From Chrysaora quinquecirrha (taxonomy: Eukaryota; Cnidaria; Scyphozoa; Semaeostomeae; Pelagiidae), in the NCBI GenBank assembly GCA_014526335.1, contig JACTAT010000040.1, forward strand, positions 9,617,857-9,681,856: a stretch of 64,000 nt of DNA, given 5' to 3'. Below, in pieces: positions 1-11,800 of this stretch (its first letter is position 1; the number at the start of each line of letters is the position of its first letter). Made by a program: the position numbers and the translations under genes. The notes beneath the pieces are model-generated. The model made no database searches. It was not told the origin of the DNA and saw only the letters and a program-made list of their open reading frames with translations.

Positions 1-87
1 TTGAAGGCAGAAAACATAATACAACTGAACATAACAGAGCCATAAGTAAGTAGCCTACAAATTACTAAAACAACAACACAAAAATAC

Positions 88-2007
88 CTTAGGGTTATAT
101 TCTGCATTTCTTGCATGAAGTGCAATCTTCTTCAAATCCAACTTGCAGCCCAAATTTACAGTTGATACAATGTTTCTACAAATAAATTTGTTTACTTCAG
201 TCATTGTGTTAATTGCTTTTTACTTGCATTTAAGGTACAGGTTTTCTTTCAAATATTTTTCCTCCTAAATATATTACATTATCTGCAATTTCAACACAGT
301 GGAAGTTTCAAGAGGTATCCCTGAAACATCATTATAATAAAAGCAAGTTTTTCCAACAGTTGCATATCACCATTGATGGGATTCAAAACTGGATCGATCA
401 AAGAGTGTACAGCCATTCTAAGAGCTAAAGAGCACAATGAAATCACTGAAATACTCTCTGAAGCATGCATCCCAAGGCTCTCTACCTCTTTGGCTTTGTG
501 TTTTGACCATGTTGAGCCTTCTTCAGTGCCATACAAGTTTATATATATTTTTCATGAATGGCAAACATTAGGATAATTTTTCAATGAGTGGCATACAGGG
601 ATTTGAACAAGATCAGAGAGCATATGGTAGCTTAGGGCAAGTTTCACAACAGCACATTTTATCTTGCAAAGCAAGATCTTGTTTTTCCATGGGGAATTGC
701 CTAGGTGAGACAACAAAAGTATAAGCTTTGTCGATAAACAAAAATTGGTTGGCTGTATGGTTTCAAATCTACAGCCTGGGTTGGTGCACAAAGCCACCCT
801 TCTGTTTCCAGTCTGGATTTTTTAGCAGGTTTGCACGAGACCTCAAGTGCACTACAATTTTTGGAAAAATCAATTTCTGCCAAGTGCACCTTTAAAATGT
901 TGGAAAAACGAGGTTCAGCCCTCATCGGTAGTGAACTAGTCATAAATCATATGCTTTTGTTTGCTTTCCCCATTTCCCTTGATTGACGCAAGTGCACTTT
1001 TTAAATTTTGAGGGCTAATTTTAGTTCAGATGCGCTTTTGGCGCAGCTGGAATTTCAGTTTGGGTGGATTCCTGCCACAAAATCAAGACTGGTTCCAGTT
1101 TGCAGCAAAGTAGCCCAGTCTGCAGAGCGAGGCAACTGCACGCACGGGGAAATTTGCAAAAGGCAGAAAGTGCATCCAAAAATTTGGGCCTTGCATGCCT
1201 ATATCAATGTAAATATCCATGTAAATCATGTATCCTTGTATTGGACTCAAGCGCAAGCTGCACCTCAGAAAATCAGGCATGCAAGCCGTGCATGCCGGAA
1301 ATTTGTCTGTGCATGCGGAAAAGACTTTTTATGCTTACTGTAGTTGTGGGATAATTCCAGATGCTTCAGCAGTCATTGGTGTCATAGGTGTCATTGGAGC
1401 CAAAGGGGTAACAGGTTGTAGAGACGGATTTGGGTAATATATTCCTGTTGTTGTTCCAGGCATTGGGCTTTGGGCTGCGACGAGCTGACTGGAATATGAC
1501 TGAGACATCTGAAACAAGAAAAATGCAAAAATTAAGATATTCATTCATGTTTAGACTAAAAGGAAGGACCCAATATTTGATCATGTTTTTCTGGAGGCTT
1601 TCATGAGACCCTTTCTATTGTCCTTTCCCATTGTTAGCCTATTTTTCTATTGAAAAACTCGGGTGTGCTTGTGCCCAACTCTGCAGTGTGTTACACAGTG
1701 CCGACTTGACCTGAATTGTGGCAACTTGGTCATGTAGCAAGTTGGTAGTGTGGCCGAGTTGACTAGAGAAACCGACTCTTTAATTATCCTGTCTGAAAAA
1801 CCTGTTTTTAATGGGTTAACCCTCTGGGTTCTCAGTGTTTTTACTTTGGGCCTTGAAAACTTGCCTCACAAAATTTCTACCTGGCCTGGTACGTAGCAAA
1901 GCAAATATTATATCAACGCCACATTAATATAAAAGATGCTTTACATTTTTCCTGAACTCCTCTTCAGATGCATCGATGCTTGTTTCAGTTGCTGCCATCG
2001 CTGACAT
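88..2007 (-). CDS. TBP: TATA-box-binding protein (TBP), 5' part; 3' part outside window
   Basis: TBP binds the TATA box in TFIID and in the Pol I and Pol III factors. Two exons are clear on the minus strand. Exon 1508..1339 encodes a Q/P/T-rich N-terminus with the animal TBP signature MTPMTPM followed by SGIIPQLQ; its donor is GTAAGC and it ends in phase 2. Exon 175..88 starts in the matching phase and encodes the beginning of the conserved saddle ([15 protein letters not shown], then ARNAEYNPK), with donor GTATTT. The rest of the saddle lies left of base 1. A possible first coding exon at 2007..1945 (21 codons, starts [10 protein letters not shown], donor GTAAAG, phase 0) joins in frame to 1508. 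The alternative start is the ATG exactly at the 1508 acceptor, with a non-coding first exon. The two core exons are near certain; the 2007 exon is uncertain. Confidence 0.9.
176..1338 (-). other. TBP intron between exons 1508..1339 and 175..88
   Basis: This 1.16-kb stretch is bounded by a GTAAGC donor at 1338 and a TAG acceptor at 176-177. Its short open frames on both strands do not resemble known proteins. I see no further gene in it. Confidence 0.75.
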
Positions 2008-2220
2008 TTTTCTGCAAGTGGTGCCAACCAAATGAAAACACCAACACAACACAGGAAGATTGCAAATGAAATGCAATGACGTTTATTGCGCATTATTTCT
2101 GCGCATTCAGCTTGAACCTCTTTATCAAGTCGCGGCTGGCGATTTCATTTCTTTTTCTATCTTTCCAAAAAGACCAGAAGTTCACAACAAGCAGAAAGAA
2201 CGTGGCAAAATAGCTGAAAA
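2008..2220. promoter_or_regulatory. Putative bidirectional promoter, TBP (-) / SLC35B2 (+)
   Basis: Only about 213 bases separate the outermost plausible TBP start (2007, minus) from the SLC35B2 ATG (2221, plus). Both transcription start sites must lie here or just inside the flanking exons. No TATA box is obvious. A TGACG half-site resembling a CRE/ATF site is at about 2076-2080. Shared promoter function is inferred from geometry. Confidence 0.5.
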
Positions 2221-4618
2221 ATGTTTGTAAGAACAAACCGGTTTCCCTGGATTTATGCAATTTTACTTTTATTGATAATTCTGTTGAGTTATTTGGAGGA
2301 ATGCAGGGGAGATGAAACACCTGTTTCGAAGCCAAAACAATTGAATATTGACAACATGGCAGCTTCAAAATCACACGAACATTCGCATCACTTGTACCAA
2401 AGATATTATAAGGATGATTTGAATTGGTTTCAGAGCTTCCTTTGGAATCTTCTTGGTTATGCTAGTGTTCTTATTCCTGTATTCCTATTTGTTAGAATGG
2501 TGAAATATTCAAATTTCAATGAAAGGGATGGTAAGTCAGGTAACCCTACTAAATGTACTTTCTACTATAGGCTACCTAAGTACCTACTACTATAGATCAT
2601 AATTTCGGTATGACGTCACACAGCATTAGAATTTTTCGAAATCACATGATATCGAATTTTTGATATGAAAATCTTGTAAAGCAGCCAAAACTTACTCTAG
2701 GTAAAAAGTTTCACTGTCCTAGCGCTTGTGTTCTTAATTTTATGAGCATTCAAAGTTCGTGATTTCATAAAGGCTTTCCCTGCAAAAAATGAGCTTGGTG
2801 AAACTTTTTACCCCACACAGTCAAAGCCCTTATAAAATCGTAAACTTTGGACGCTCGTAATGGAATCGATAATACATGAGCTGGGATAGTAAGACTTTAC
2901 ACCTAGACTAATTTTTGGGTGCTTTATACGACTTTTGCATCGAAAGATTGATATCTTGCGATTTCATAAAATTTAAATTCTACCGAAATGATCTATATGG
3001 GTATTCAGGCCTTTTGGGTAAACGGCACCCACAGCATTGAAACTTTTCGTATAAAGCATCCAAAACTTTGTCTAGGTACAAAGTTTCACTGTTCTAGCGC
3101 TTGTGTTCTTAATTTTATCAGCATTCAAAGTTCTCAATTCTATAAATGCAAAGGCTTTGACCACATAAAAACAAAGTTGTTGTAACATTTTACCCCATTC
3201 GGTCTATAAAGCCCTCGTAAAATATTTTAAACCTTTAACACTCGTAAAATCGATAATACAAGCACTGAGGTGGTAAAGCTTAGCACCTAGACTTAATTTT
3301 GGATGCTTTATATGGATTTTGCATCAAAAGCTCTCTATCTCAAAATTTTCTGTAACTGCCAAAATGGTCTTAAGTTTGTGCCAAAGCATTTCAAAGGGGC
3401 CAACACATACATACTGTACACTACATACATCAATATAAGCTAGACAGAATCTGTTTGATAATGCACTTAAGAGTAATGTCAGACAGCTGATAGCAAGAAT
3501 ACTTCTTATTAAAAGTACTTCATATTTCAGGAAAAGGCTGTCTATTCAAAACTGTTCAAGTGTGTGTTTTCGGTGCAGAAGATGATCAAGGTGACATAGA
3601 GAGTGGTAGACTTCAGGAACCAGCACCACTGCCTCAGTCTTCTGGTAGGCTTGCATTCAAACTAATTTTCTGTGCCATCGGGCTTCAAGTATCCTACCTC
3701 ACTTGGGGTGTTTTGCAAGAAAGAGTAATGACCAAGAAATATGGTTCAGGACCGAATGCCGAAAAATTCAGGGAATCAGAATTTTTGGTATTTATGAACA
3801 GAATCTCTGCCATGTTTGTGGCTTGTGTTTGTATGATGGTAAAAAGACAAGGAAAACACAGAGCACCATTCTATAAATATTTGTTTTCCTCACTATCGAA
3901 TATTCTGAGCAGTTGGTGTCAATATGAAGCATTGAAATTTGTCAGTTTTCCAACGCAAGTGCTTGGTAAAGCATCCAAAATGATCCCAGTAATGCTGATG
4001 GGAAAAATAGTTTCACGCAAGTCATATCAATATTATGAATATTTTACTGCAGGCATGATATCAGTAGGTGTTAGTTTGTTTCTATTATCTGTTGCATCTG
4101 GCAAGAACAACTCTTCAGAAACTAATATAGCTGGGTTTGTTCTTATGATTGGATACATGGGGTTTGACAGCTTTACTTCAAACTGGCAATCAAGGCTGTT
4201 TGTTCAGTACAAACTTACTTCACTTCAGGTCATGTTTGGAGCAAATGTTTTTTCAAGTTTATTCACAGCAGTGTCGTTACTGCAGAAAGGTGGTATGGTT
4301 TCAGCACTGCGCTTCATGTATCAATATCCTGAATTTGGCTATCATGCATCCCTTATCTCACTGGCATCAGCATTTGGACAGTTGTTTATATTTTATACAA
4401 TTGGCACATTTGGGCCTCTGGTTTTCACTTGTATTATGGTTACAAGACAGATGTTTAGCATATTATTGTCCTGTATTATATATCAACATTCTCTTGCGCC
4501 TCAAGCTGTTATAGGTGTTTTGGTTGTGTTCTTGGCACTTTTCTTACAAATATATGCCAAATGGAGGGTAAAGATGATCCAGAAACGCAAAACAGGCAAT
4601 CAGCAACCCAGGGTTTGA
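2221..4618 (+). CDS. SLC35B2: Adenosine 3'-phospho 5'-phosphosulfate transporter 1 (SLC35B2-like)
   Basis: This multi-pass Golgi antiporter imports PAPS, the sulfate donor for sulfotransferases acting on glycosaminoglycans and tyrosines. There are two exons, 2221..2530 (donor GTAAGT, phase 1) and 3531..4618 (acceptor TTTCAG). They join in frame to 466 codons including TGA, giving 465 residues against about 430 in vertebrates. Exon 1 carries an N-terminal hydrophobic segment (about residues 9-24), a polar luminal-type stretch rich in His, and another membrane segment. Exon 2 has the family hallmark LQVSYLTWGVLQERVMTKKY, then KFVSFPTQVLGKASKMIPVM, and further membrane segments to a basic C-terminus. 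The ATG at 2221 opens the only long frame and precedes the hydrophobic segment. It is convergent with EIF1AD downstream. Identification is strong; localisation and substrate follow from the family. Confidence 0.95.
2677..3345 (+). repeat. Tandem dimer of a ~290-bp dispersed repeat in the SLC35B2 intron
   Basis: Two diverged copies, about 2677-2965 and 3052-3345, share in order a TAAAGCA(G/T)CCAAAAC start, the block TAGCGCTTGTGTTCTTAA, GCATTCAAAGTTC, a 'ttttacccca' block and 'aatcgataataca'. A third, more diverged relative lies at about 42940-43240 in a TOGARAM1 intron. No coding potential is visible, so this looks like an old non-autonomous mobile element. Confidence 0.6.
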
Positions 4619-5397
4619 TGAACACATGGAGTACTTGAATTTACGTGGCATATAAGAATTTATCAGTTTTCGAAGCATTTGACATTTTGAAATAAGATAA
4701 CGGAAATAGATAACTTTCCATCTGTTATATAGTTAAAATATAGTTCATATAGTTTAAAGATTTTTCAATTTAGAGAGTTTCCCAAAGAGACAAAATCTAC
4801 AAGATATTTTTTGTCTATAAAGTTCTTCACATTGCTAAAAGCTTTATCATGTCAATTACTATGTAAATATTAGTTTACATAATAATTTACATTATCATAA
4901 TTATTATGTAAATAATTTTATCAAGTTAGTTTCATAGTTTCATTTAATAGAGTTTTAAAAAGTAAGAGATGCTGCTACAACAGCATATTACAGTATTATC
5001 ACAAAGTAATGTATGATGAAATTTTCTTTCAAGAGAAATTGTCACTTCCTTCCTGTGATTTTGTTGACAAATTTGCAGTGCAAGTAGAATACAGTTGGTA
5101 AATTAGATAGTTTCAAGTGGGCTAAAACGAAAATAATTTTGAATGTCATTTGTGCTAATTGATGATGTTTCGTTATGATGCCTTATGCTTAAAACTAATA
5201 CCATCTACTTTCTAACACAGTGGCAAATCCCAAAAAAATTCATAGTTTTCATCATACTAACTGCCCAGATACTCAGTCTTCGGGCCATAGTAATCCTATG
5301 ATTAATGTCTTCATAAGGGTCTTCAATTCAAACAAAAGACTATCTTTTGCCCAGATCTATGATTTTTCATTCCAATATTGCATATTTACCAACAAAT
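4619..5397. other. Convergent intergenic region SLC35B2 / EIF1AD
   Basis: About 780 bases of AT-rich sequence hold both 3' UTRs. No canonical AATAAA was found for SLC35B2. Around 4870-4915 there is an AT-rich segment with repeated 'atgtaaat' and 'aataatt' motifs. No gene is seen. Confidence 0.6.
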
Positions 5398-5403
5398 TTT
5401 ATT
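5398..5403 (-). terminator. Candidate poly(A) signal for EIF1AD
   Basis: The plus strand reads TTTATT, so the minus strand reads AATAAA, about 20 bases past the EIF1AD stop codon. A site this close implies a very short 3' UTR. Confidence 0.5.
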
Positions 5404-5421
5404 TTTGTTGTTTAATGTTGA

Positions 5422-8143
5422 TCAAGATATCTTTAACTGATCAAAATTCTTTACTTCAACATCATGTTTCCTAGCTAAATTTATATCAACTTTTTCACTA
5501 GTGTTTTCATCAATATCATCATCATCATTTCCATTAGAGTTTGAGTCCTCATCTTCACTACTCTCTGATTCGTCTGTTTCTACACAAACGAACTCTCTTC
5601 GATTTGGGTTTTTGAAAAGAAGGTCATCATCTTCATCCTCTGAACTGTTATATTCTTCTAATCTGAAATAAAAATGAGTAATAAAAACCAATACAATAAA
5701 GAACCTAGCCCTTTGAATCAAAACCCAAAAAAAATTTTTGTAAATATAAAGAGATGGAGTGGCTGCATGGTGGAGCACGAAGTACACAACACTGCAATCA
5801 ACTCTGCAGTCTATCCCATAGAGGTTACTTAATAAATACTAACGGGCTTCGTAGACTTGCTGTACTGACGGGCTTTGTATTCATGGTATGCGACAGGCTG
5901 TGCGAAGAATGTGCCGGCAACATGCATGGCTGATAGGGCACCAACAACAGACTGCGGCAACCAACCATGACAATGATACGAGGATGCCTTAAGCACCTCC
6001 AGTTGATGACACATCCAGGATGTCAACACCATTTTCGTGTAGTAAGGGATGGGTTATAAAAGTTTGAGTTGAGTATGAAGTTTTACCTTGAAGTTTCCTT
6101 ACACTCATCACTGGTTTCCTTATCCGTGAAAGGCTCTGGCCTGTCAAAAAACAAATACAATTATATAAAGAATCAAATGTATGGAAATTTATCTTGGAGA
6201 GGAGAAGTAAAGAGTGATGCTTTAAGTGCACTTTATAATAATGCTTTGATTTCTGCTATTGCTTGCAATTTTAAAGTTTAGTGCAGCTTGAAGAGCAACA
6301 TTAAACCAGTAGGATCATAATTGTGATGAACAGCAGAAACATTTTCAGGCATACTTAAAATCTTTTTTCGTCTGACATTACTCAGAGTATAAATGACAGA
6401 AACAGACCAAACACTTGAAAAGGGTGGAATTTTTACCCAGATGGGGATTGAAATGCCCCAATCAGAAAAAGTAGCTGAATTGGCATTATGTTTCATTCAC
6501 CAAATCAGCTTGCCAGCTACAGCGGGAAGATCAATAGAATTAATTAAAGAGCAAAAGTGAGAAAACGAACTCTTTTGTCTACACAGAACCAGTTTTTGGT
6601 TTTGATGTGGACAGATTCCAAAACTCCTAAGCGAAAAAAAGATCTTGCTTTGCCAATGATCTTAAAACAATCCTCACTGTAATGCTAGATGTGATACAAG
6701 GTACCTAGGTTGAACGTCCCAGAGATTAGGTGATAGTATATACAGCATGTCCCTACTAATATTCATCAGCAGAATTTTCAGCAAAGAGAGCAACCACCCT
6801 GTGGGTCCAAGCAACAACCTAGCCTAAAACATGATTCGGCCATAGGAAAACACTTAATCTACAACCCTAGTTGTGCAACGCAGATTGTTTTCCAGTGTTT
6901 CGGTCTGTTTCTGACGTTTATACACTGACAAGTGTCAGACGAAAAAAGCTTTCATGTATGCCAAAAAATGTTTCTGCTGTTCATATCATGGCAATTTTGA
7001 AAGTTTTACACAACTCAAAAATTACTCAATAGGATCATGTTGACATGCAGAAGTACTTGGCTTACCAGAGATCTTGTTCTTGTAAGTACTTTATTTGTTT
7101 ACTGTATAGAACATAAACGATTTCTGCTTGAACTTTGTTTCCCTCTTTTATTGGACTTATCACCACAAAATCTCCTATGAGAAAAGAATGGTGGAATATT
7201 ATTATCTACAATCTAGGAAATACTGTAACCCACAAAGGAAATATTTACAGGTGGTGTGACCAAGTGATCAAGGCACACGTCTTACGATTGCAAAATTGTG
7301 GGTTCAAATCTTGCTGAACCACATTTCAGAAGCCTAAAGCCAAAAAAGCAAAATAGTCATACTCATTTGGTACGTATAAAGAATGAAAGATCTCCTGCTA
7401 AAAGATGTTACCTCTTTTTATCCATAGATTTTTCCTAAATTTTGTTGGCATGCTGACTAGAAATTTTCTGCCATCTGCACATTCGACTTCATGTAAGTTA
7501 TTGCCTCTTCCAGCAACAACCTGAGAAAAATAAGGCATAATGGTGACTCATGCAACAATGTTTGTTTTATCTTAAGGCAATATGTAGTGTTTTGTGCGAA
7601 GTTTTATACTTTTTTCAGTACTCATCAACAGTTCATTCACTGTTGGCTGGAGTCGATGTGACTGAATCTTGAAGCCTCATTTGTGCAGCAGCCATTTCAA
7701 AACTATGTATAAGGGTATGCAAAACTAATTTAGAAAATTCTCCATTCACCTTGATTTGTTTTGGCTACAATTCTGCTCAAGTGCTCATGTTTTTGAGACT
7801 TTTGATGGATGCGGGCATTTCCATTTATAATACTTTGAATGTGTGGAAATGCAACATCAGATTCAAAGAAATGTCCCTCTAGAGGCTAGATGTTCTAAAC
7901 TGTAGTGAAAACAAATCAAGATTGGAGCATACTTCAGAAATTGTTTGCTTCAAACTTGGGTGGTCTGTGGAATTTAAAAGGCTGTTTTTGAAATTGTCAC
8001 TTATTCTCCCTAAACTGTGCTCATCATATCTCATGTTTTAATACAATCTCATATACCTTTACAATTTCTTCTTCACCCTCAGGTACATAATATTCATCAA
8101 GTGCTTCTTTGGTTACGTGCTTTCTCTTTGTTGTCTTGGACAT
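5422..8143 (-). CDS. EIF1AD: eIF1A domain-containing protein (EIF1AD / haponin)
   Basis: This small S1/IF1-type OB-fold protein is related to eIF1A and has been linked to late 40S ribosomal subunit maturation. Five minus-strand exons join perfectly: 8143..8057 (starts [15 protein letters not shown]), 7520..7412 (contains GNNLHEVE and [19 protein letters not shown]), 7174..7066 ([18 protein letters not shown]), 6140..6087 (WPEPF), and 5662..5422. Total is 600 nt, 199 residues, slightly longer than the roughly 165 residues of mammals. Every junction is GT-AG with matching phase. The OB fold spans about residues 25-100. The last exon is an acidic Asp/Glu/Ser-rich tail with NPNRREF, as in family members. 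It is head to head with KPTN, 680 bases apart. A tRNA-like SINE remnant lies in the intron between exons 2 and 3. Confidence 0.95.
7247..7320 (+). repeat. tRNA-like sequence (SINE head or tRNA pseudogene) in EIF1AD intron
   Basis: The stretch has an A-box-like 'tgaccaagtgatcaagg', a B-box-like GGGTTCAAATC and complementary ends (GTGGT / ACCAC). The anticodon stem does not pair convincingly. I read it as a tRNA-derived remnant rather than a working tRNA. Confidence 0.45.
7876..7956 (+). repeat. 81-bp exact direct repeat, copy 1
   Basis: The 81 bases from CCTCTAGAGGCTAGATG to GCTTCAAACT recur without a mismatch that I can see at 8646-8726. This copy lies in EIF1AD intron 1. Confidence 0.85.
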
Positions 8144-8822
8144 TTCCAGAATACGTCTCCCTTTTTTTGGGTCTTGTCCTTTATTTGTATGTGTTTTATT
8201 CCAGCAAACTCAATGGTGATAGTTTTTCATTCCTCGGCAGCAGAGGATGGATAGCAACAGTGATATAGGGTCTCAGCCAAATGCTGAAGGCAGCTTGCAC
8301 AAGGACAAGCTGTTTTGTTTTATTAGTTTTTTCTCAGTGGTTCCTTTCTTTATGGCTGATGAAATACCTTCTGTTTTGGGTTGAGTTGTTAAGGTTGGCC
8401 TAAAATGACAAAACTTGGGAAAAATGATAATTAAAAATGGCAGAACGCCATGATTATTAAATAGAGACCATCCTAATAACCAATTTAAGCAAGTTTCATG
8501 TCAATCAATAGCTCACGGATCTTTTGTTGTCTTGAAGAAGCTGAAGGAATGATGAGGTTGGCAAACATGTCAACTCTGAACACAGCCATTACTGAAAAGG
8601 AACGAACCTCGTCTTCGTGGAGCGTATAAATCTCAAAGAAATTAGCCTCTAGAGGCTAGATGTTCTAAACTGTAGTGAAAACAAATCAAGATTGGAGCAT
8701 ACTTCAGAAATTGTTTGCTTCAAACTAATTAGTTTCTTTAAAAATTATTTTAATTGCAAACCATAGTCTATCTTTTGTTTTCTGCGTCGCGGTGTTCCTG
8801 CTTGGTTTTTATAAATCTCATC
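8144..8822. promoter_or_regulatory. Head-to-head intergenic region EIF1AD (-) / KPTN (+)
   Basis: These 680 bases separate the EIF1AD ATG (8143, minus) from the KPTN ATG (8823, plus), so both promoters must be here. The region contains copy 2 of the 81-bp repeat. No clear TATA box is seen. Bidirectional use is inferred from geometry. Confidence 0.55.
8646..8726 (+). repeat. 81-bp exact direct repeat, copy 2
   Basis: This matches 7876-7956 and ends about 97 bases before the KPTN start codon. The flanks 'tcaaagaaat' are also partly shared. Confidence 0.85.
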
Positions 8823-11800
8823 ATGCCTCGTTTGGAGATTTCAAAATTGAAACTCAACAACAACAACTCAAACCAGCAATCCAAAATGGTAGACCGAAAT
8901 GAAAGTGAACAAATAAATCAACCTGGAAATATTATTCCAAATTTCCCTTTTAGGGAGATTTATTTCCTTGGTCTTGCATCGCAGTCAAACATTTATTGCT
9001 GTGTCAAGCTAGAAACATGTTTATCAGGATGCGAAAAGCTTCTGGTTGGTTCGCTAGGAGGCAAAGTTTCTTGCATTGACTGCGGCGAGAGTAACAAACC
9101 AAATGCAAAAGAGGTCTATTTTACTTATATACCCGGTAAATATGCAAAATAATGTTTAGTGTATGTAGATATAAGCCTGGAGAATACAATTTAGTAGCTT
9201 AAATGACGAGATAATCTGAGAACAGCCTTCATCAGCCGTTTTAGTTTGGTTGCTGCTTGGAGGTTTGTACCAGTCAGCCAGGACACAGGGTGCCCAATAG
9301 AAAAACGGGCATTTCGATTTTAACAGATTAATCAAATAAAATCATGTTGGGCAGGTTTCACGCAGATTTGAGGAGGTATATTGGACTTTTTTATTAGGTC
9401 ACGTTCATATCTAATTCAGGTAAGGGATAAAAAAGTCCAGACTGCTATTTGCAAACTGTGCTCAAGAAAGATGAGAATAAATGGTGATTAAGCACTTCAT
9501 TTAGTAGTATTTCATACGTTTCTTCTATACTATCAACTATGTATTAAGAAAATTGCTCTTTGATTAAGTATTGCGCTGCTAGTGGTTTGCTCCCTCTTGA
9601 AAATGGAGAGAGCAACAAGTCTGGAATATAGCCGGAAACATCCCAAAACAAAGCTGGCAACAATGGAAATTCGAAAAAGGGGGAATCTGTACTCTTAGGT
9701 GCCTAATTGCTAGGGGTGTTGGAATAGGTGGGTGGTTTGGAACTGCAGTCAGGATCTAATTAGCAGGGGGTTGGAAAAAATGGGGGGTCAGACTTTGTTT
9801 GGAAAACTTTGTCAGGAAACTGCTGAATCAAAGTGCGAGGGGCCTTATAGTACTTAAAGGCTTAGGCAATTCATAGTTCTAACCAACAAATATACAGATA
9901 CAGATGCAGTTTCACACCTAGAACGTCAGAGTAAGTTTAGTGAAAAATTTCAACATCAATATCAATGCAAATCTTAATAAGCGCGGGGTTGGAATAAGAG
10001 CCAGGGGTTGGAATTTTTTCAAAAAATTAATTAGCAGGGGGGACGGCAATTAGGCACCTAAGAGTTTGGAGGAATCAGTAGCAACAACCAAGGAAATTAA
10101 TGGGAATTAAATGCAAGCTAAAAGCATGATCCAGCTCTTTAAACATAACTGATGGATACTTTTTCTTGCCCATTTTTTTGCCTGAAATTTTGCAGTATGA
10201 AACTTCTCTGTGTTAATCTATTACTTTTAAAAACCAGGGGATGCTGAGATCATTTCAATGGATGCTTTTTCAAGAAGCAAAAATGACACAAGTTTTATTG
10301 GAAATGAATCAGTAGTTGTTGCCATCTCTCTTGTCCTTGTTAAGGTAACCTGTCATTATGCAAATATTTTTCATTTTTTGTCAGACAGATATAGCATTAA
10401 ACATCCTACATGAGCTCAGGTCTATGGACTGACAACTGTTCCACTTTTTTTTCTTGGCTTTTGTATTCTTGCATTTTGTTTCCTCTGCATTTCTTGTTAG
10501 TTTGAAGTTAGAGGGGCGTAAGATTATTAAAACATTTGCTTTTATTTGGATTATAGCTACTACTTTTTGTATTCAAAGTAGATTTAGCATGTTTTTTCTT
10601 TTCAGGTATCTATAGATGTATCTTTGTATAAGACATTTTTATATACAGCCCTGTGAATTTAGACAGCGTTTTATTGTGGGAATAAAAATAGTAACATAGG
10701 ATTCTTCTGTGTTGAGCACTGATGATCTTAATCCAAAGGGAATTGTCAAAGAAAGAGTTTGCATATATTTAGCAGTTTTATATGGAAATAATTTTTATAT
10801 TGGTAATATGTTTGTATATTTTCTAGAATGTCAATGGAAACAAGAAATATCAGCACTTCCTTAATGTCTATACTGCTATGGAGCCAGAGAAAGATCACAA
10901 ACTAGCTGATATCGCAAGTAAATTGTTATTTTTCCACAATCTCTTACTATTTTACATGCTTGTAATTTAGCCTGCATTCTTTGGAAGCGAATCAGAGATT
11001 TGCTTTGCTTTTTTGATTACCCAAAATTGTGGTACCAAAGCAAAAATAAAAGAACTCATTGAGTCGGTCTTTCAAGCAAATTTCAAATTTTCAAGAAGTA
11101 TCTAGCTGAGAATCTAGGCTCTTTCAAGTAGCTGTCTAAGCAAAATCAGACTCGACCCAGTCCTTAACTATTACGTAATCTAAAGACGCACCAAAAATCA
11201 AAACGAAAGACCGAATCAGTTCCAAAAGAACAAAGAAAATGTTTGTTGCTTCGCTAAGCAATAAAAGCGAATTGCTACGAAAGCAACTCGCTTGATTCGG
11301 TCAAGAAAAGCGAACTAGCTACGCTACAGCAATGAAAAAAACGGTACAATGTCGAATCAAACTTTTGCTTCACTCCAAAAGAACGCACCCTTAATAAGAC
11401 TTAATTAGAATCAATTCCTGAACTATAACCTCGAAGTCTCACTGCTTCTAAGGTGATCAGTAATATGGAAAGTTTCCCTGAAAAAAAAACTTTGGCGCTT
11501 CACTGCACCAACAGTATGTTTTATCGAAATAAACTCTAGTAAATTTCACTTTTTACATGATATTCATAGCCTGCGTCCAGACTCAAACTGATCAAATCAG
11601 TAGATCAAATCAGTAGATCAAATCTACTGATTTGATCAGTTTGAGTCTGGACGCAGGCTAGATATTCATCGATCTCAACAGTCAACACTCCATGAATATT
11701 TCACACGAAATCGCCTTGTTAAAACTTTAAACTGAGCAGAGTTTCTGGAAATTATTTGTTTCTGTGATAAAAATTTGCGAATCTCTTGTTATAAAAAGTT

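Noticed and set aside
7247..7320. Functional tRNA gene
   Set aside because: Box-like motifs and pairing ends exist, but the anticodon arm does not form properly; more likely a SINE head or pseudogene.
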